Source of the DNA: Kutzneria sp. 744
Lineage (GTDB): Bacteria; Actinomycetota; Actinomycetes; Mycobacteriales; Pseudonocardiaceae
Length of the DNA stretch: 44,153 nt
Assembly: GCF_000568255.1 (NCBI RefSeq)
Contig: NZ_KK037166.1
Span: forward strand, 406,241 to 450,393
Direction: 5' to 3'
Part shown: positions 8,486-16,315 of the stretch, piece after piece
Layout of the letters: each line of letters begins with the position of its first letter
Position numbering within the stretch: position 1 is the first letter of the stretch
Made by a program: the position numbers and the translations under genes
Notes under the pieces: model-generated
The model's database searches: none
What the model was told of the DNA's origin: nothing
What the model saw: only the letters and a program-made list of their open reading frames with translations

Positions 8486-9406
8486 TCACTGCTTGACGCT
8501 GCCGGCGGCCAGGCCGCTCTGCCAATACCGTTGCAGCAACAGGAAAGCGATGACGAGGGGCACGATCGAGAGCAGGGACCCGGTGACCACCAGCGGCAGC
8601 ATCTCGCTGCTGGCGCCGGCGCCGCCGTTCTGGGCCTGGGCGGCCCAGGAGGCGAGCCCGACCGTCACGGGGTACAGCTTCGGGTCGTTGAGCATGATCA
8701 ACGGCAGGAAGTAGTTGTTCCACGTCGCGACGAGCGTGAACAGCACCACCGTGACCAGGCCCGGGGCCAGCATGCGCAGCGCGATCCCGGCGAAGATCCG
8801 CAGCTCGCCCGCGCCGTCGATGCGGGCCGCCTCGATCACCTGGTCGGGCACCGCGTCCTGGGCGTAGACCCTCATCAGGAACAGGCCGAACGGGTTGACC
8901 AGCGAGGGCAGGATGACCGCCCACGCCGTGTTGACCAGGCCCACCTGTGCGAACAGCAGGTAGGTCGGGATGGCCAGCGCCGTGGTCGGCACCATCACCG
9001 CGCCGATGACCAGATTGAACCAGGCGGTGCTGCCGCGGAACCGGAACTTGGCGAAGCCGTAGCCCGCCGCGGCGGCCAGCAGCGCCGCCCCGACCGCGCT
9101 CACCACCGCGTACAGCAGCGTGTTGAGCAGCCAGCGCACGAACACGCCGCCGTCGTAGGTCACCGCCGCCTCGATGTTGGCCAGCAGCTGCGGCGAATGC
9201 GAGAACCAGAGCCCGAAGGTGGTGAACAGGTCCTGGGTGTTCTTGGTCGACGAGACGAGCAGCCAGAACAGCGGCAGCAGGAAGTAGGCCAGCGCCGCGA
9301 ACATGGCGATGGTCAGCGGGGTGCTGCGCCGGGGCCGCCGCCTGCGGACCGGCGCCGGCGGGCCGGCGACCGGGGCGGCCGTCGCGGCCGGGATCGTGAC
9401 GGTCAC
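8486..9406 (-). CDS. Sugar ABC transporter permease, MalG type (CUT1)
   Basis: A 306-residue inner-membrane permease with a Pro/Arg-rich cytoplasmic head and six predicted helices. The cytoplasmic EAA loop, EAARIDGAGELRIF, contacts the ATPase. It pairs with the upstream permease, whose stop it overlaps by 4 bp (ATGA). Together with the binding protein they make a CUT1 importer for oligosaccharides. No ATPase gene lies nearby; in streptomycetes such systems share one ATPase (MsiK), and the same is inferred here. The GH42 gene starts 23 bp downstream. Confidence 0.93.
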   Translation of the reverse strand: MTVTIPAATAAPVAGPPAPVRRRRPRRSTPLTIAMFAALAYFLLPLFWLLVSSTKNTQDLFTTFGLWFSHSPQLLANIEAAVTYDGGVFVRWLLNTLLYAVVSAVGAALLAAAAGYGFAKFRFRGSTAWFNLVIGAVMVPTTALAIPTYLLFAQVGLVNTAWAVILPSLVNPFGLFLMRVYAQDAVPDQVIEAARIDGAGELRIFAGIALRMLAPGLVTVVLFTLVATWNNYFLPLIMLNDPKLYPVTVGLASWAAQAQNGGAGASSEMLPLVVTGSLLSIVPLVIAFLLLQRYWQSGLAAGSVKQ

Positions 9407-10284
9407 ACTGCCCTCCGGCGGTTCGAGGCGAACAGGAAGCCGTACGACACCGCCACGATCACCAGGCCCAGCAGGAACGACACGGTGGCCGCGTAGTTGA
9501 CCTGCTGGCCGGTGAAGGCGAGCGAGTAGGCGTAGAGATTGGCCGTGAAGCCGCTGTCGATCACGTCCGGGGCCAGCGGCTGCAACAGCTTCGGCTCGTT
9601 GAACAGCTGGAAGCTGCCGATCACCGAGAACAGCAGGGTCAGCACCAGCGCCGGGCGCAGCGCGGGCAGCTTGATCGACCAGGCGATGCGCCAGGCCCCG
9701 GCCCCGTCGACCGCGGCCGCCTCGTACAGCTCCGGGGAGACGCTGCGCAGCGCGGCGTACAGGATGATCATGTTGTAGCCGACGAACTCCCAGCTGACGA
9801 CGTTGGACAGGCTGCCCAACATCCAGGTTTCACTGAGGAAACGTGGCACCGGCACGTGCAGGAGCCGTCCCAGCTGGGCGAACGGGCCGTAGTCGGGACC
9901 GTAGAGATAGCCCCACATCAGCGCGGCCACCACGCTCGGCACCGCGTACGGGACGAAGATGCCCAGCCGGACCACGCGCGCCAGCCGCATCAGGCCGGAG
10001 TCCAGCGCCAGCGCGAACAGCAGCGCCAGCACCAGCATCAGCGGCACCTGGATGACGAAGAACGTGGCCACGCGCAGGACTCCACGCAGGAACTGCGGAT
10101 CGGTGACGGCCTTCGCGTAGTTGTCCAGGCCTACGAACGTCGTGCCGCCGATCAGCTTGTGCTGGAACAGGCTGAGGTACGCGGCGTAGCCGAGCGGGGT
10201 CAGGAAGAGCAGCAGGAACAGCACCATGAACGGGGTGACGAACAGCAGGCCCGCCCGGCGCGGTCCGGCGGAGACGACACTCAT
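9403..10284 (-). CDS. Sugar ABC transporter permease, MalF type (CUT1)
   Basis: A 293-residue membrane protein with six helices and the EAA-loop motif YEAAAVDGAGAWRIAW. It forms the heterodimeric channel with the MalG-type partner. It starts 3 bp after the stop of the binding-protein gene and overlaps the next permease gene by 4 bp, so translation is likely coupled. The substrate cannot be read from the sequence; the linked GH42 and GH93-like enzymes suggest galacto- or arabino-oligosaccharides. Confidence 0.92.
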   Translation of the reverse strand: MSVVSAGPRRAGLLFVTPFMVLFLLLFLTPLGYAAYLSLFQHKLIGGTTFVGLDNYAKAVTDPQFLRGVLRVATFFVIQVPLMLVLALLFALALDSGLMRLARVVRLGIFVPYAVPSVVAALMWGYLYGPDYGPFAQLGRLLHVPVPRFLSETWMLGSLSNVVSWEFVGYNMIILYAALRSVSPELYEAAAVDGAGAWRIAWSIKLPALRPALVLTLLFSVIGSFQLFNEPKLLQPLAPDVIDSGFTANLYAYSLAFTGQQVNYAATVSFLLGLVIVAVSYGFLFASNRRRAV

Positions 10285-10287
10285 CGC

Positions 10288-11652
10288 TCACCGTCCCCCG
10301 ACGGTGAAGCCCTGGTTCTTGGCGAACGCCGTGATCCGGGACTGCCACTGGTCCAGCGCGGCGACGCTGTCGGTCTTGTCTGCCAACGACTTGCCGACCG
10401 TCTCGGTCCAGTCGGTGACCACCTGGTCCAGGAACGGCGGCCACTGGAAGGACGGGTCGATGGTGTCGCCGATGCCGGCGAAGACCTGGTTGACCGGCTG
10501 GCCGCCGTAGAAGTCGGGCTTGTCGCCGGCGAACGACGGGTCGGTCAGCAGCGCCTTGGACGACGGGAAGAGGAACTGCTTGGTGGCGAACAGCTTCGTG
10601 GTCTCGGGGTCGGTGTTGAGGAACTGCGCGAACGTCGCCGCGGCGATCGGGTTCTTGGACGTCTTGATCACGGCCGTGGTGGAGCCGCCCCAGTTGCCCG
10701 AGTGCTGGGATCCGGAGTCCCACTGCGGCAGCGGGGCCGCGCGCCACTTGCCGGCCGTGGCCTTGGCCGAGCCGGACAGGAACACGGGCCCCCAGGCGGC
10801 CGTGATCCAGGTGGCGTACTTGCCGTTGTTGAGCGCGCCGTACCAGGCGTCGGTGAAGTCCGGTTCGGTGCCGATCACGCCGTCCTTGGCCAGCCCGCCC
10901 CAGTACGCCGCCAGCTTCTTGCCTATGTTATCGCTAACACTAATGGCGATGTCGCTCTTGCCCGAGCTGACGTACGGTTTGGCGCCGGCCTGCCAGAGCA
11001 GCCCGTGCCAGGCCGCGGCCTGGTTCGCGGCCATGTTGGTCAGGTAGACGTTCGGGTCGGCGGCGTGCAGCTTGTGCGCGGCGTCGGCGAACTCGTCCCA
11101 CGTCTTGGGCACCGCGATCCCGTGCTGGTCGAAGATGTCCTGCCGGTACAGCAGACCCATCGGGCCGGTGTCCTGCGGCATGGCCCAGATCTCGCCGCCG
11201 GCCCCGGTGACCTGGCCCCAGGTCCAGTCCACGAATCTGCTCTTGAGCGCCGACGCGCCGTAGGGCTGCAGGTCGAGCAGGCTGTCGGTGATGGTGAAGG
11301 TCGGGATGTACTGGTACTCGATCTGCACCAGGTCCGGGGCGCCGGTGCCGGCCTGCAACGCCGTCCGCAGCTTGGTGTACTGCGGCGTGCCCTGGCCGGC
11401 GTTGACCACGTTGACCTTGATCGCCGGGTACTTCTTCCGGAACAGCGCGACTTCCTGGTCGATGTCGGGCACCCAGGTCCAGAACGTCAGCTCGGTCGGC
11501 GTGGCCATCGCCTTGTCCACATCGGACTGGCCGACGGCCTGGGCGGAGGTGGACCCGCCGCCGTCACCGCCGCAGGCGGCCAGCGCTGTGCCCAGCGACA
11601 CGGCACCGGCGGCGGCGAGGAAGGAGCGACGGCTCAGGGAGAACTGGGACAT
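10288..11652 (-). CDS. Sugar-binding lipoprotein of the CUT1 importer
   Basis: A 454-residue extracellular solute-binding protein (family 1). The start at 11652 (MSQFSLSRRSFL) is chosen because it puts the twin-arginine motif at the N-terminus and has GGAG 8 nt upstream; a longer frame adds only 13 unlikely residues. The signal SLSRRSFLAAAG ends in the lipobox LAAC, so it is Tat-exported and lipid-anchored. A Gly/Ser linker precedes a two-lobe binding fold with typical motifs such as ELTFWTWVPD and AWYGALNNGKYA. It is first in the transporter operon and is presumably the most highly expressed gene of it. Confidence 0.92.
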   Translation of the reverse strand: MSQFSLSRRSFLAAAGAVSLGTALAACGGDGGGSTSAQAVGQSDVDKAMATPTELTFWTWVPDIDQEVALFRKKYPAIKVNVVNAGQGTPQYTKLRTALQAGTGAPDLVQIEYQYIPTFTITDSLLDLQPYGASALKSRFVDWTWGQVTGAGGEIWAMPQDTGPMGLLYRQDIFDQHGIAVPKTWDEFADAAHKLHAADPNVYLTNMAANQAAAWHGLLWQAGAKPYVSSGKSDIAISVSDNIGKKLAAYWGGLAKDGVIGTEPDFTDAWYGALNNGKYATWITAAWGPVFLSGSAKATAGKWRAAPLPQWDSGSQHSGNWGGSTTAVIKTSKNPIAAATFAQFLNTDPETTKLFATKQFLFPSSKALLTDPSFAGDKPDFYGGQPVNQVFAGIGDTIDPSFQWPPFLDQVVTDWTETVGKSLADKTDSVAALDQWQSRITAFAKNQGFTVGGR

Positions 11653-11675
11653 GGCGGATCTCCAGTCGGTGGGCA

Positions 11676-11692
11676 GGTGTGATCGACACACC
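11676..11692. promoter_or_regulatory. Candidate operator or hairpin before the sugar-import operon
   Basis: GGTGTG and CACACC form a perfect 6-bp dyad around ATCGA, 24 bp upstream of the binding-protein start. Position and shape suit a LacI-family operator or a leader hairpin. It does not resemble the larger dyad at 12848-12885, so a common regulator is not shown. Confidence 0.35.
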
Positions 11693-11756
11693 GGGCGGCG
11701 GCGTGCGACGAGGGAGAAAGCCGGTGCGCCCCGAAGTCCTCGGCCGGCTTGTCGGG

Positions 11757-12806
11757 CTATTCGGTTCGGGTGGCGGCGCCGCGGTCACGCGGCGGCGCGG
11801 TCGATCGCCGGACGACCAACTCGACCGGCGGCTCGGCCGCGGGGACAACGGGGGCGTCGGGCTGCTCGATCGCCCGCACCATCTATGTGAGGCCCTCTCG
11901 GGCGACGACGTCGAACGGCTGTCGCGCGGTGGTCAGCGGCGGCGTCACGTAGCCGGCCAGCGGGATGTCGTCGAAGCCGACCACGCTGACGTCCTCGGGG
12001 ACGCGCAGGCCGGCTTCCATCAGCCCGCGGATCAGGCCGATGGCCATGTCGTCGTTGGCGGCGAACACCGCGGTGACGGTGTCGTCGGTGGCCAGCTGCC
12101 GGCCGGCGAGGTAGCCGGACGCGGCCGACCAGTCGCCTTCCACGACCGTCGGCTCCGGACAGCCGCGGGCCCGCAGCGCGGTCCGCCAACCGTCCAGCCG
12201 GTCACGGGCCGAGAACCACCGCTGCGGCCCGGCGACGTGATGGACGGTCCGGTGGCCGAGGTCGAGCAGGTGCTCAGTGGCCACCCGCGCCAGCAGATCG
12301 GACCGGACGCCGGTGGCGACCACGTGCGGGCCGGCGAACGCCGGCGGAGCGCCGAGCACGAGCACCGGCACGCCGATCTGCACGGGACCGGCGCCGTCGT
12401 CGATCGGCTCGGAGATGATGACGCCATCCACGCCCTGGTCCAGCAGCGACTCCACAGCGCCGGCGACACCCCCGGTGTCGCCCTCGACCGTGGTGGCCAC
12501 GCGCAGCGTGTATCCGACGTCGCGGACCGCGCGCTCGATGCCGATCAGCAGGGAGGTGGGACCGTACAGGGCGGTCCCCAGGGTCACCACGCCGATGGAG
12601 CGCGACCGGCCGGAGGCCAGCACCCGGGCCGCGTTGTTCAGCCGGTAGCCGAGCTGGTCGGCGGCGGCGAGGACGCGGCGGCGCACCTCCTCGGAGACGT
12701 ACGGCTCGTTGTTGAAGACCCGAGACACCGTCTTCTGCGACACCTCGGCCAGCCGCGCCACGTCCACGCTGCGCGGGAGCGCGGGGCTGTCCGCGTTCCG
12801 GGCCAT
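11757..12806 (-). CDS. LacI-family regulator interrupted by an in-frame amber codon
   Basis: The start at 12806 has GGTAGGAG upstream. The DNA-binding head holds the LacI helix-turn-helix (VARLAEVSQKTVSRVFN, residues 15-31), followed by a periplasmic-binding-like effector domain ending DDIPLAGYVTPPLTT. Reading stops at TAG 11885-11883 after 307 residues. Beyond it the same frame continues without a shift through MVRAIEQPD, VELVVRRSTAPP and a stop at 11757; these are the normal last residues of a LacI protein (about 349 codons). So one nonsense change, or one base error, removes about 42 C-terminal residues that complete the effector domain. It lies upstream of the sugar operon, which it presumably represses; loss of effector response would alter control. 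The product may be partly active. Confidence 0.85.
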
Positions 12807-12847
12807 GACATCTCCTACCGGGCTCGACTGCTGTCTGTGCAGTTCAG

Positions 12848-12885
12848 GGCTCTGACTGCGCAGTCATGTCTACGCAGTCAGAGCC
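12848..12885. promoter_or_regulatory. Long dyad, probable LacI-type operator
   Basis: A perfect 13-bp inverted repeat (GGCTCTGACTGCG at 12848-12860 and its complement at 12873-12885) encloses a 12-nt spacer. Overlapping its left arm is a perfect 14-bp palindrome, TGACTGCGCAGTCA (12853-12866), with the central CG typical of LacI-family sites. It lies 42 bp upstream of the regulator start, consistent with autoregulation. It could alternatively act as a terminator for something to its right, but no intact gene ends there. Confidence 0.6.
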
Positions 12886-12970
12886 AGCCCGTCAAGTATC
12901 CGAAATCCAATCGAAACACCGACGGGGAGCCGGGATGCCCCGCCGACCCCCGGTCAGGAAGGCGACACCG

Positions 12971-13120
12971 TCACGAGGGCAACACGGAGAAGCTGTTGGA
13001 GGTGAAGTCCAGCGCCTGGCCGGTCGCGGCGATCTCGAAGCCGAACTGCACGCCGCCCAGCGTCACGTCGCCGAACCAGCCCTTGTACTTGAGACCGATC
13101 ATGGTGACGTCACAGTGAGA
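12971..13120 (-). pseudogene. C-terminal remnant of an unidentified protein
   Basis: Between the dyad and the small secreted gene there is no intact gene for about 400 bp. The minus strand holds about 47 codons ending at TGA 12973-12971 that read like a real beta-sandwich tail: CDVTMIGLKYKGWFGDVTL, then GVQFGFEIAATGQALDF and TSNSFSVLPS. Further upstream the frame soon meets a stop and loses sense, and there is no ribosome site before the internal ATG. This fits the surviving 3-prime end of a deleted secreted enzyme or binding protein. I do not recognise the family. The rest of the gap (13121-13285) shows nothing further. Confidence 0.4.
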
Positions 13121-13285
13121 CAACCAAGAACGTCCCGGTCAAGCACGATCGACATGTCAGGAGAGGCGAGACTCTACGGGAGCGTCACAGGTCCAGAATG
13201 AAAGGTGTCGGTCACCATGCTGAGAGCGCGAGGCCGGGCGCGACATGTCATTCCCCAGGGCGCGCCCGGTCGCTGCGACGTACCG

Positions 13286-13645
13286 TCAGTGCTGGACGTT
13301 CAGGCACTGCAGAGCGGCAAGCTCACCGTCACCGCCGTAGTAGTCGTAACCGCCGCACGTCGCCACGGCATGGTCGTAGGTGCGGAACTCCGGAAGGCCG
13401 AGGGGGTTGGGCACCAGAACAGTCAGTCGGGCGATGGTGAACACGTATGGCCCACCGTTGTCGACGAAGCCGGCGCAGCTGGATCCCATCCTGATCTCTC
13501 CGGGCGCACCGATCTGGAACCCGGCCCCACAGGCCGTCGTGGTGACCGCGTGCGCGGCCGGTGCCACCAGGGCGAACACCCCGAACAGGAAAACCGTGGC
13601 GAGGCCGGCAATTACGCGTCGGCACGATAAATGCACACCAGACAT
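13286..13645 (-). CDS. Small secreted protein with four cysteines
   Basis: The start at 13645 is fixed by a strong GGGAGGAG site 6 nt upstream; a longer frame starts within sequence that looks non-coding. The 119-residue product has a basic N-terminus, a hydrophobic signal core (GLATVFLFGVFALVAP) and an AHA cleavage site. The mature part, about 85 residues, has four Cys (ACGAGF, SSCAGF, ATCGGY, LQCLN), suitable for two disulphides, and is rich in Gly and aromatics. No family recognised. It lies 101 bp downstream of the export permease on the same strand; a functional link is speculative. Confidence 0.7.
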   Translation of the reverse strand: MSGVHLSCRRVIAGLATVFLFGVFALVAPAAHAVTTTACGAGFQIGAPGEIRMGSSCAGFVDNGGPYVFTIARLTVLVPNPLGLPEFRTYDHAVATCGGYDYYGGDGELAALQCLNVQH

Positions 13646-13746
13646 AACAGCTCCTCCCAACAATTCACAGAATCCGACGGTTCTTGTCAAAGAATTGGCG
13701 GCCATTGCGCATGACCGACCGCGAGAGGGTCGTCGAGATCCTCACG

Positions 13747-14508
13747 TCACGCGTCCCTCTTGTTCACCACCACTATGCCGATGACGAGCAGGGCCACCGC
13801 AACGCCCATGAAGTAGAGCAGGGACACCCACGGGCTCATCGCGAAGTCGATGCCTGCGCCGCGTCCCTGCACGCCGCCCGTCGCCGGCTCGTCCCCGTTG
13901 ACGAAGTGCCCGGCGACGTTGAACGGCAGCCAGGCCTGGATCTTGACGCCGATCGTCGGAACGAGCCCGACGAGACTCTCGGCCAGCAGCGACCAGACCA
14001 GGATGATCGACACCGCGCCGGCGGTCTGCCGGATCAGCATGCCGACGCCAAGGGCGAGAATCGCGCCGCCGAAGTAGACGGGCCCGACGCCCGCGACGTT
14101 GCGCCAGTCCGACGCGGTCCGGATCGCCAGGTCGGCGTCCGGCTTCATCAGCCGCGCCACGCCCCAGCAGGCGAAAGCGATGATCTCGCCGACGACGCCG
14201 GCCAGCAGCGCGACGACAACGGTCTTGGACACCAGCACGGCGGTCCGGTTGGGCACCGCCTGGAAGGTGGACTTGATGGTGCCGAAGCGGTATTCGGTGG
14301 TGATCGCCAGCGCGGCCATCACCATCACGACCATCAGGCCGAAGTTGTAGGCGAACTGCGTGGTGCTCACGGCGAGCGGGAACGTGGTCCCCGCGTTGGC
14401 CACCAACAGGACCGTGAAGCCGACCGTCAGCGCGGCGGCCAGCACCATGCACCACCACGGCGCGCGGGTGGAGAACAGCTTGATGCGTTCGACGTCCAGC
14501 AGAGCCAT
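13747..14508 (-). CDS. ABC-2-type transporter permease
   Basis: A 253-residue membrane protein from the start MALLDVERIKLFSTR; the GGAAGGGAAG ribosome site is inside the end of the ATPase gene, 4 bp separate stop and start. About six hydrophobic helices are seen, with the first after APWWCMVLAAALTVGF and a TEYRFGTI loop common in ABC-2 export permeases. It forms an exporter with the ATPase encoded upstream. The substrate is unknown; such pairs often give resistance to drugs or peptides or export lipids. Confidence 0.85.
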   Translation of the reverse strand: MALLDVERIKLFSTRAPWWCMVLAAALTVGFTVLLVANAGTTFPLAVSTTQFAYNFGLMVVMVMAALAITTEYRFGTIKSTFQAVPNRTAVLVSKTVVVALLAGVVGEIIAFACWGVARLMKPDADLAIRTASDWRNVAGVGPVYFGGAILALGVGMLIRQTAGAVSIILVWSLLAESLVGLVPTIGVKIQAWLPFNVAGHFVNGDEPATGGVQGRGAGIDFAMSPWVSLLYFMGVAVALLVIGIVVVNKRDA

Positions 14509-14512
14509 CGGT

Positions 14513-15442
14513 TCACTTCCCTTCCGGCACAACGGCGTCGCCGAGCCCGGTGTGGTACTCGACCGAGTCCTCGGTCAGCCGCATGAACGCCTGTTCCAGC
14601 GAGCCGCGCTGCGGGCTCAGCTCGTGCACCACGGCGCCGATGGCGGCGGCCACGTCACCGATCACCTCGGTTCTCGCGCCGCTGACCTGGAGCCCCTCCC
14701 CCTCGGTCACCACCGGGAATCCCTTGTCCACCAAGGCGGCCTCCAGCTTGGCCAGCTGCGGGCTGCGGACGAACACCGTCGAGGTCGACGACCGCTCGAT
14801 GAACTCGGCGGCGCTGCCCTGTGAGATCAGCCTGCCGCGGCCGATCACGACGAGGTCCTCCGCCGTCAGCGCCATCTCGGACAACAGGTGGCTGGAGACC
14901 AGCACCGTGCGGCCCTCGGCGGCCAGGCTCTGCATGAACCGGCGGATCCAGACGATGCCCTCCGGGTCAAGGCCGTTCACCGGCTCGTCGAACAGCAGCA
15001 CACCGGGATCGCCCAGCAGCGCCGCCGCGATGCCCAGCCGTTGCGACATGCCCAGCGAGAACCCGCCGGCCCGCCGCTTGGCGACCGCGGTCAGGCCGAC
15101 CAGGTCCAGCACCTCGTTCACCCGACGCGCGGGCAGCCGGTTGGACCTGGCCAGCCACAGCAGATGGGAATAGGCGGACCTGTTGGGGTGCAACCACTTC
15201 GCGTCCATCAGGGCGCCGACCGTCCGTAGTGGACGGTCGAGCTCCCGGTACGTCCTGCCGTCGATGCGCACGCTGCCAGCGGTCGGATTGTCCAGGCCGA
15301 GGATCATCCTCATCGTCGTCGACTTGCCCGCGCCGTTCGGCCCGAGGAACCCGGTGACCCGGCCGGGTTGCACGGTGAACGACAGGTTGTCCACGGCCAG
15401 CGTCTGCCCGTAGCGCTTGGTGAGTTGCACTGCCTCGATCAC
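14513..15442 (-). CDS. ABC exporter ATP-binding protein
   Basis: A 309-residue ATPase of the drug or bacitracin export type. Walker A is GPNGAGKST (about 34-42), the signature is FSLGMSQRLG, Walker B is VLLFDEP, followed by the D-loop NGLDPEG and the switch His in SSHLLSEM. The C-terminal 90 residues form the usual extension. It starts at GTG 15442 with GGGGAG 8 nt before. The start region lies inside the left copy of a tandem duplication; the right copy carries a second start of the same gene that dies after ten codons. Coupled to the permease gene downstream. Confidence 0.9.
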   Translation of the reverse strand: MIEAVQLTKRYGQTLAVDNLSFTVQPGRVTGFLGPNGAGKSTTMRMILGLDNPTAGSVRIDGRTYRELDRPLRTVGALMDAKWLHPNRSAYSHLLWLARSNRLPARRVNEVLDLVGLTAVAKRRAGGFSLGMSQRLGIAAALLGDPGVLLFDEPVNGLDPEGIVWIRRFMQSLAAEGRTVLVSSHLLSEMALTAEDLVVIGRGRLISQGSAAEFIERSSTSTVFVRSPQLAKLEAALVDKGFPVVTEGEGLQVSGARTEVIGDVAAAIGAVVHELSPQRGSLEQAFMRLTEDSVEYHTGLGDAVVPEGK

Positions 15443-15668
15443 GGGCCACTCCCCTCACGGTCGACCGAAATGTGCTTACCGGACCCGCTTCGACGCGCGT
15501 AGGACTGGCTCGACGCGGGCAGGGTAGAGCAGCCCGAACGCCGTTTCTACTTTTTGGTGAGTTGCACTGCCTCGATCACGGCCACTCCCCTCACGGTCGA
15601 CCGAATGTGCTTACCGGACCCGCTTCGACGCGGCGTAGAACTGGCTCGACGCGGGCAGGTAGAGCAGC
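15417..15668. repeat. Imperfect tandem duplication of about 117 bp
   Basis: Copy A is 15417-15533 and copy B 15554-15668, offset by 137 or 135 bp with about 20 bp between. They differ by four single-base indels (mostly in G, A or GC runs) and one substitution. Each contains the end of the Pro/Gln-rich membrane protein gene, the intergenic ribosome site and the start of the ATPase gene. In copy B the ATPase start (VIEAVQLTKK) hits a stop; in copy A the membrane-protein tail is frameshifted. The original junction was probably a single copy. Confidence 0.85.
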
Positions 15669-16162
15669 ACCAGGGCGACGACGGCGGCGAGCGCGGAGAT
15701 GCCGGCGAGCACCGAGAACCCGGTGGCCAGCGACAGCACATCGAGCACGGTCAGCACCGTCAGCACGATGCGGGCCCAGTTGCGCCCGGCCCGCGCCTTG
15801 AATGCGAACAGCACGTACAAGCCGGCGAAGACGATCGCGAAGACGGCGGCGACGACGACACCGACCGTGGCAGCGGCCTGGATCTGCGCCTCGGTCAGGC
15901 CGCGTACGCTCGCGGAGCCGCGCAGCGCGGCGATGGCGGCATCGCGCTGGGTGAATCCGACCACGGCGCCGATGACGCCGAGCACGGCGGTGGCCACCCA
16001 GATCCAGAACGAGATCTGCACCGGCTGCGGCGCCGGCAGGTTCTGGGGGCCGCCCAGCTCGCTCTGGCTCAGCGGCGGTGCGGCCATCGGGTTCTGGTTC
16101 GGCTGATACGAGCCGAACTGGCCGGGTTGTTGTCCCGGATACGGATCCTGTGGGTTCGTCAT
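15611..16162 (-). CDS. Membrane protein with Pro/Gly/Gln-rich N-terminus
   Basis: A 183-residue protein starting MTNPQDPYPGQQPG. The first 55 residues are a low-complexity cytoplasmic-type head rich in Pro, Gln, Asn and Gly. Three or four hydrophobic helices follow (FWIWVATAVLGVIGAVVGF, VVAAVFAIVFAGLYVLF, IVLTVLTVLDVLSL, LAAVVALVLLYL). This layout is common in actinobacterial DUF4064-like proteins of unknown role. No ribosome site precedes the ATG; a TAGCGT hexamer ends 8 nt before it, so translation may be leaderless. Its stop lies in copy B of the duplication just before the exporter genes, suggesting that it was once their operon partner. Confidence 0.75.
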   Translation of the reverse strand: MTNPQDPYPGQQPGQFGSYQPNQNPMAAPPLSQSELGGPQNLPAPQPVQISFWIWVATAVLGVIGAVVGFTQRDAAIAALRGSASVRGLTEAQIQAAATVGVVVAAVFAIVFAGLYVLFAFKARAGRNWARIVLTVLTVLDVLSLATGFSVLAGISALAAVVALVLLYLPASSQFYAASKRVR

Positions 16163-16315
16163 GGTGCATGACGCTACGGTCGAATACCGCGGCTCGCCCG
16201 CCGGAATGGGTCCGGCCGTTAGCGACCTGACACCTTCACGGCGGCAATCGGCCCAGATCGACCACCCGTTCGGCGTTTCCACCACCATTCGGCTCCGGTC
16301 CGGGACGCCGGCGAG

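Noticed and set aside
13258-13267. GGGCGCGCCC palindrome as an operator or terminator
   Set aside because: Ten-bp GC-only palindromes are common by chance at this base composition, and its position has no clear link to a gene end or promoter.
15547-15600. A second ATPase gene start in copy B of the repeat
   Set aside because: It stops after ten codons; it is a by-product of the duplication.
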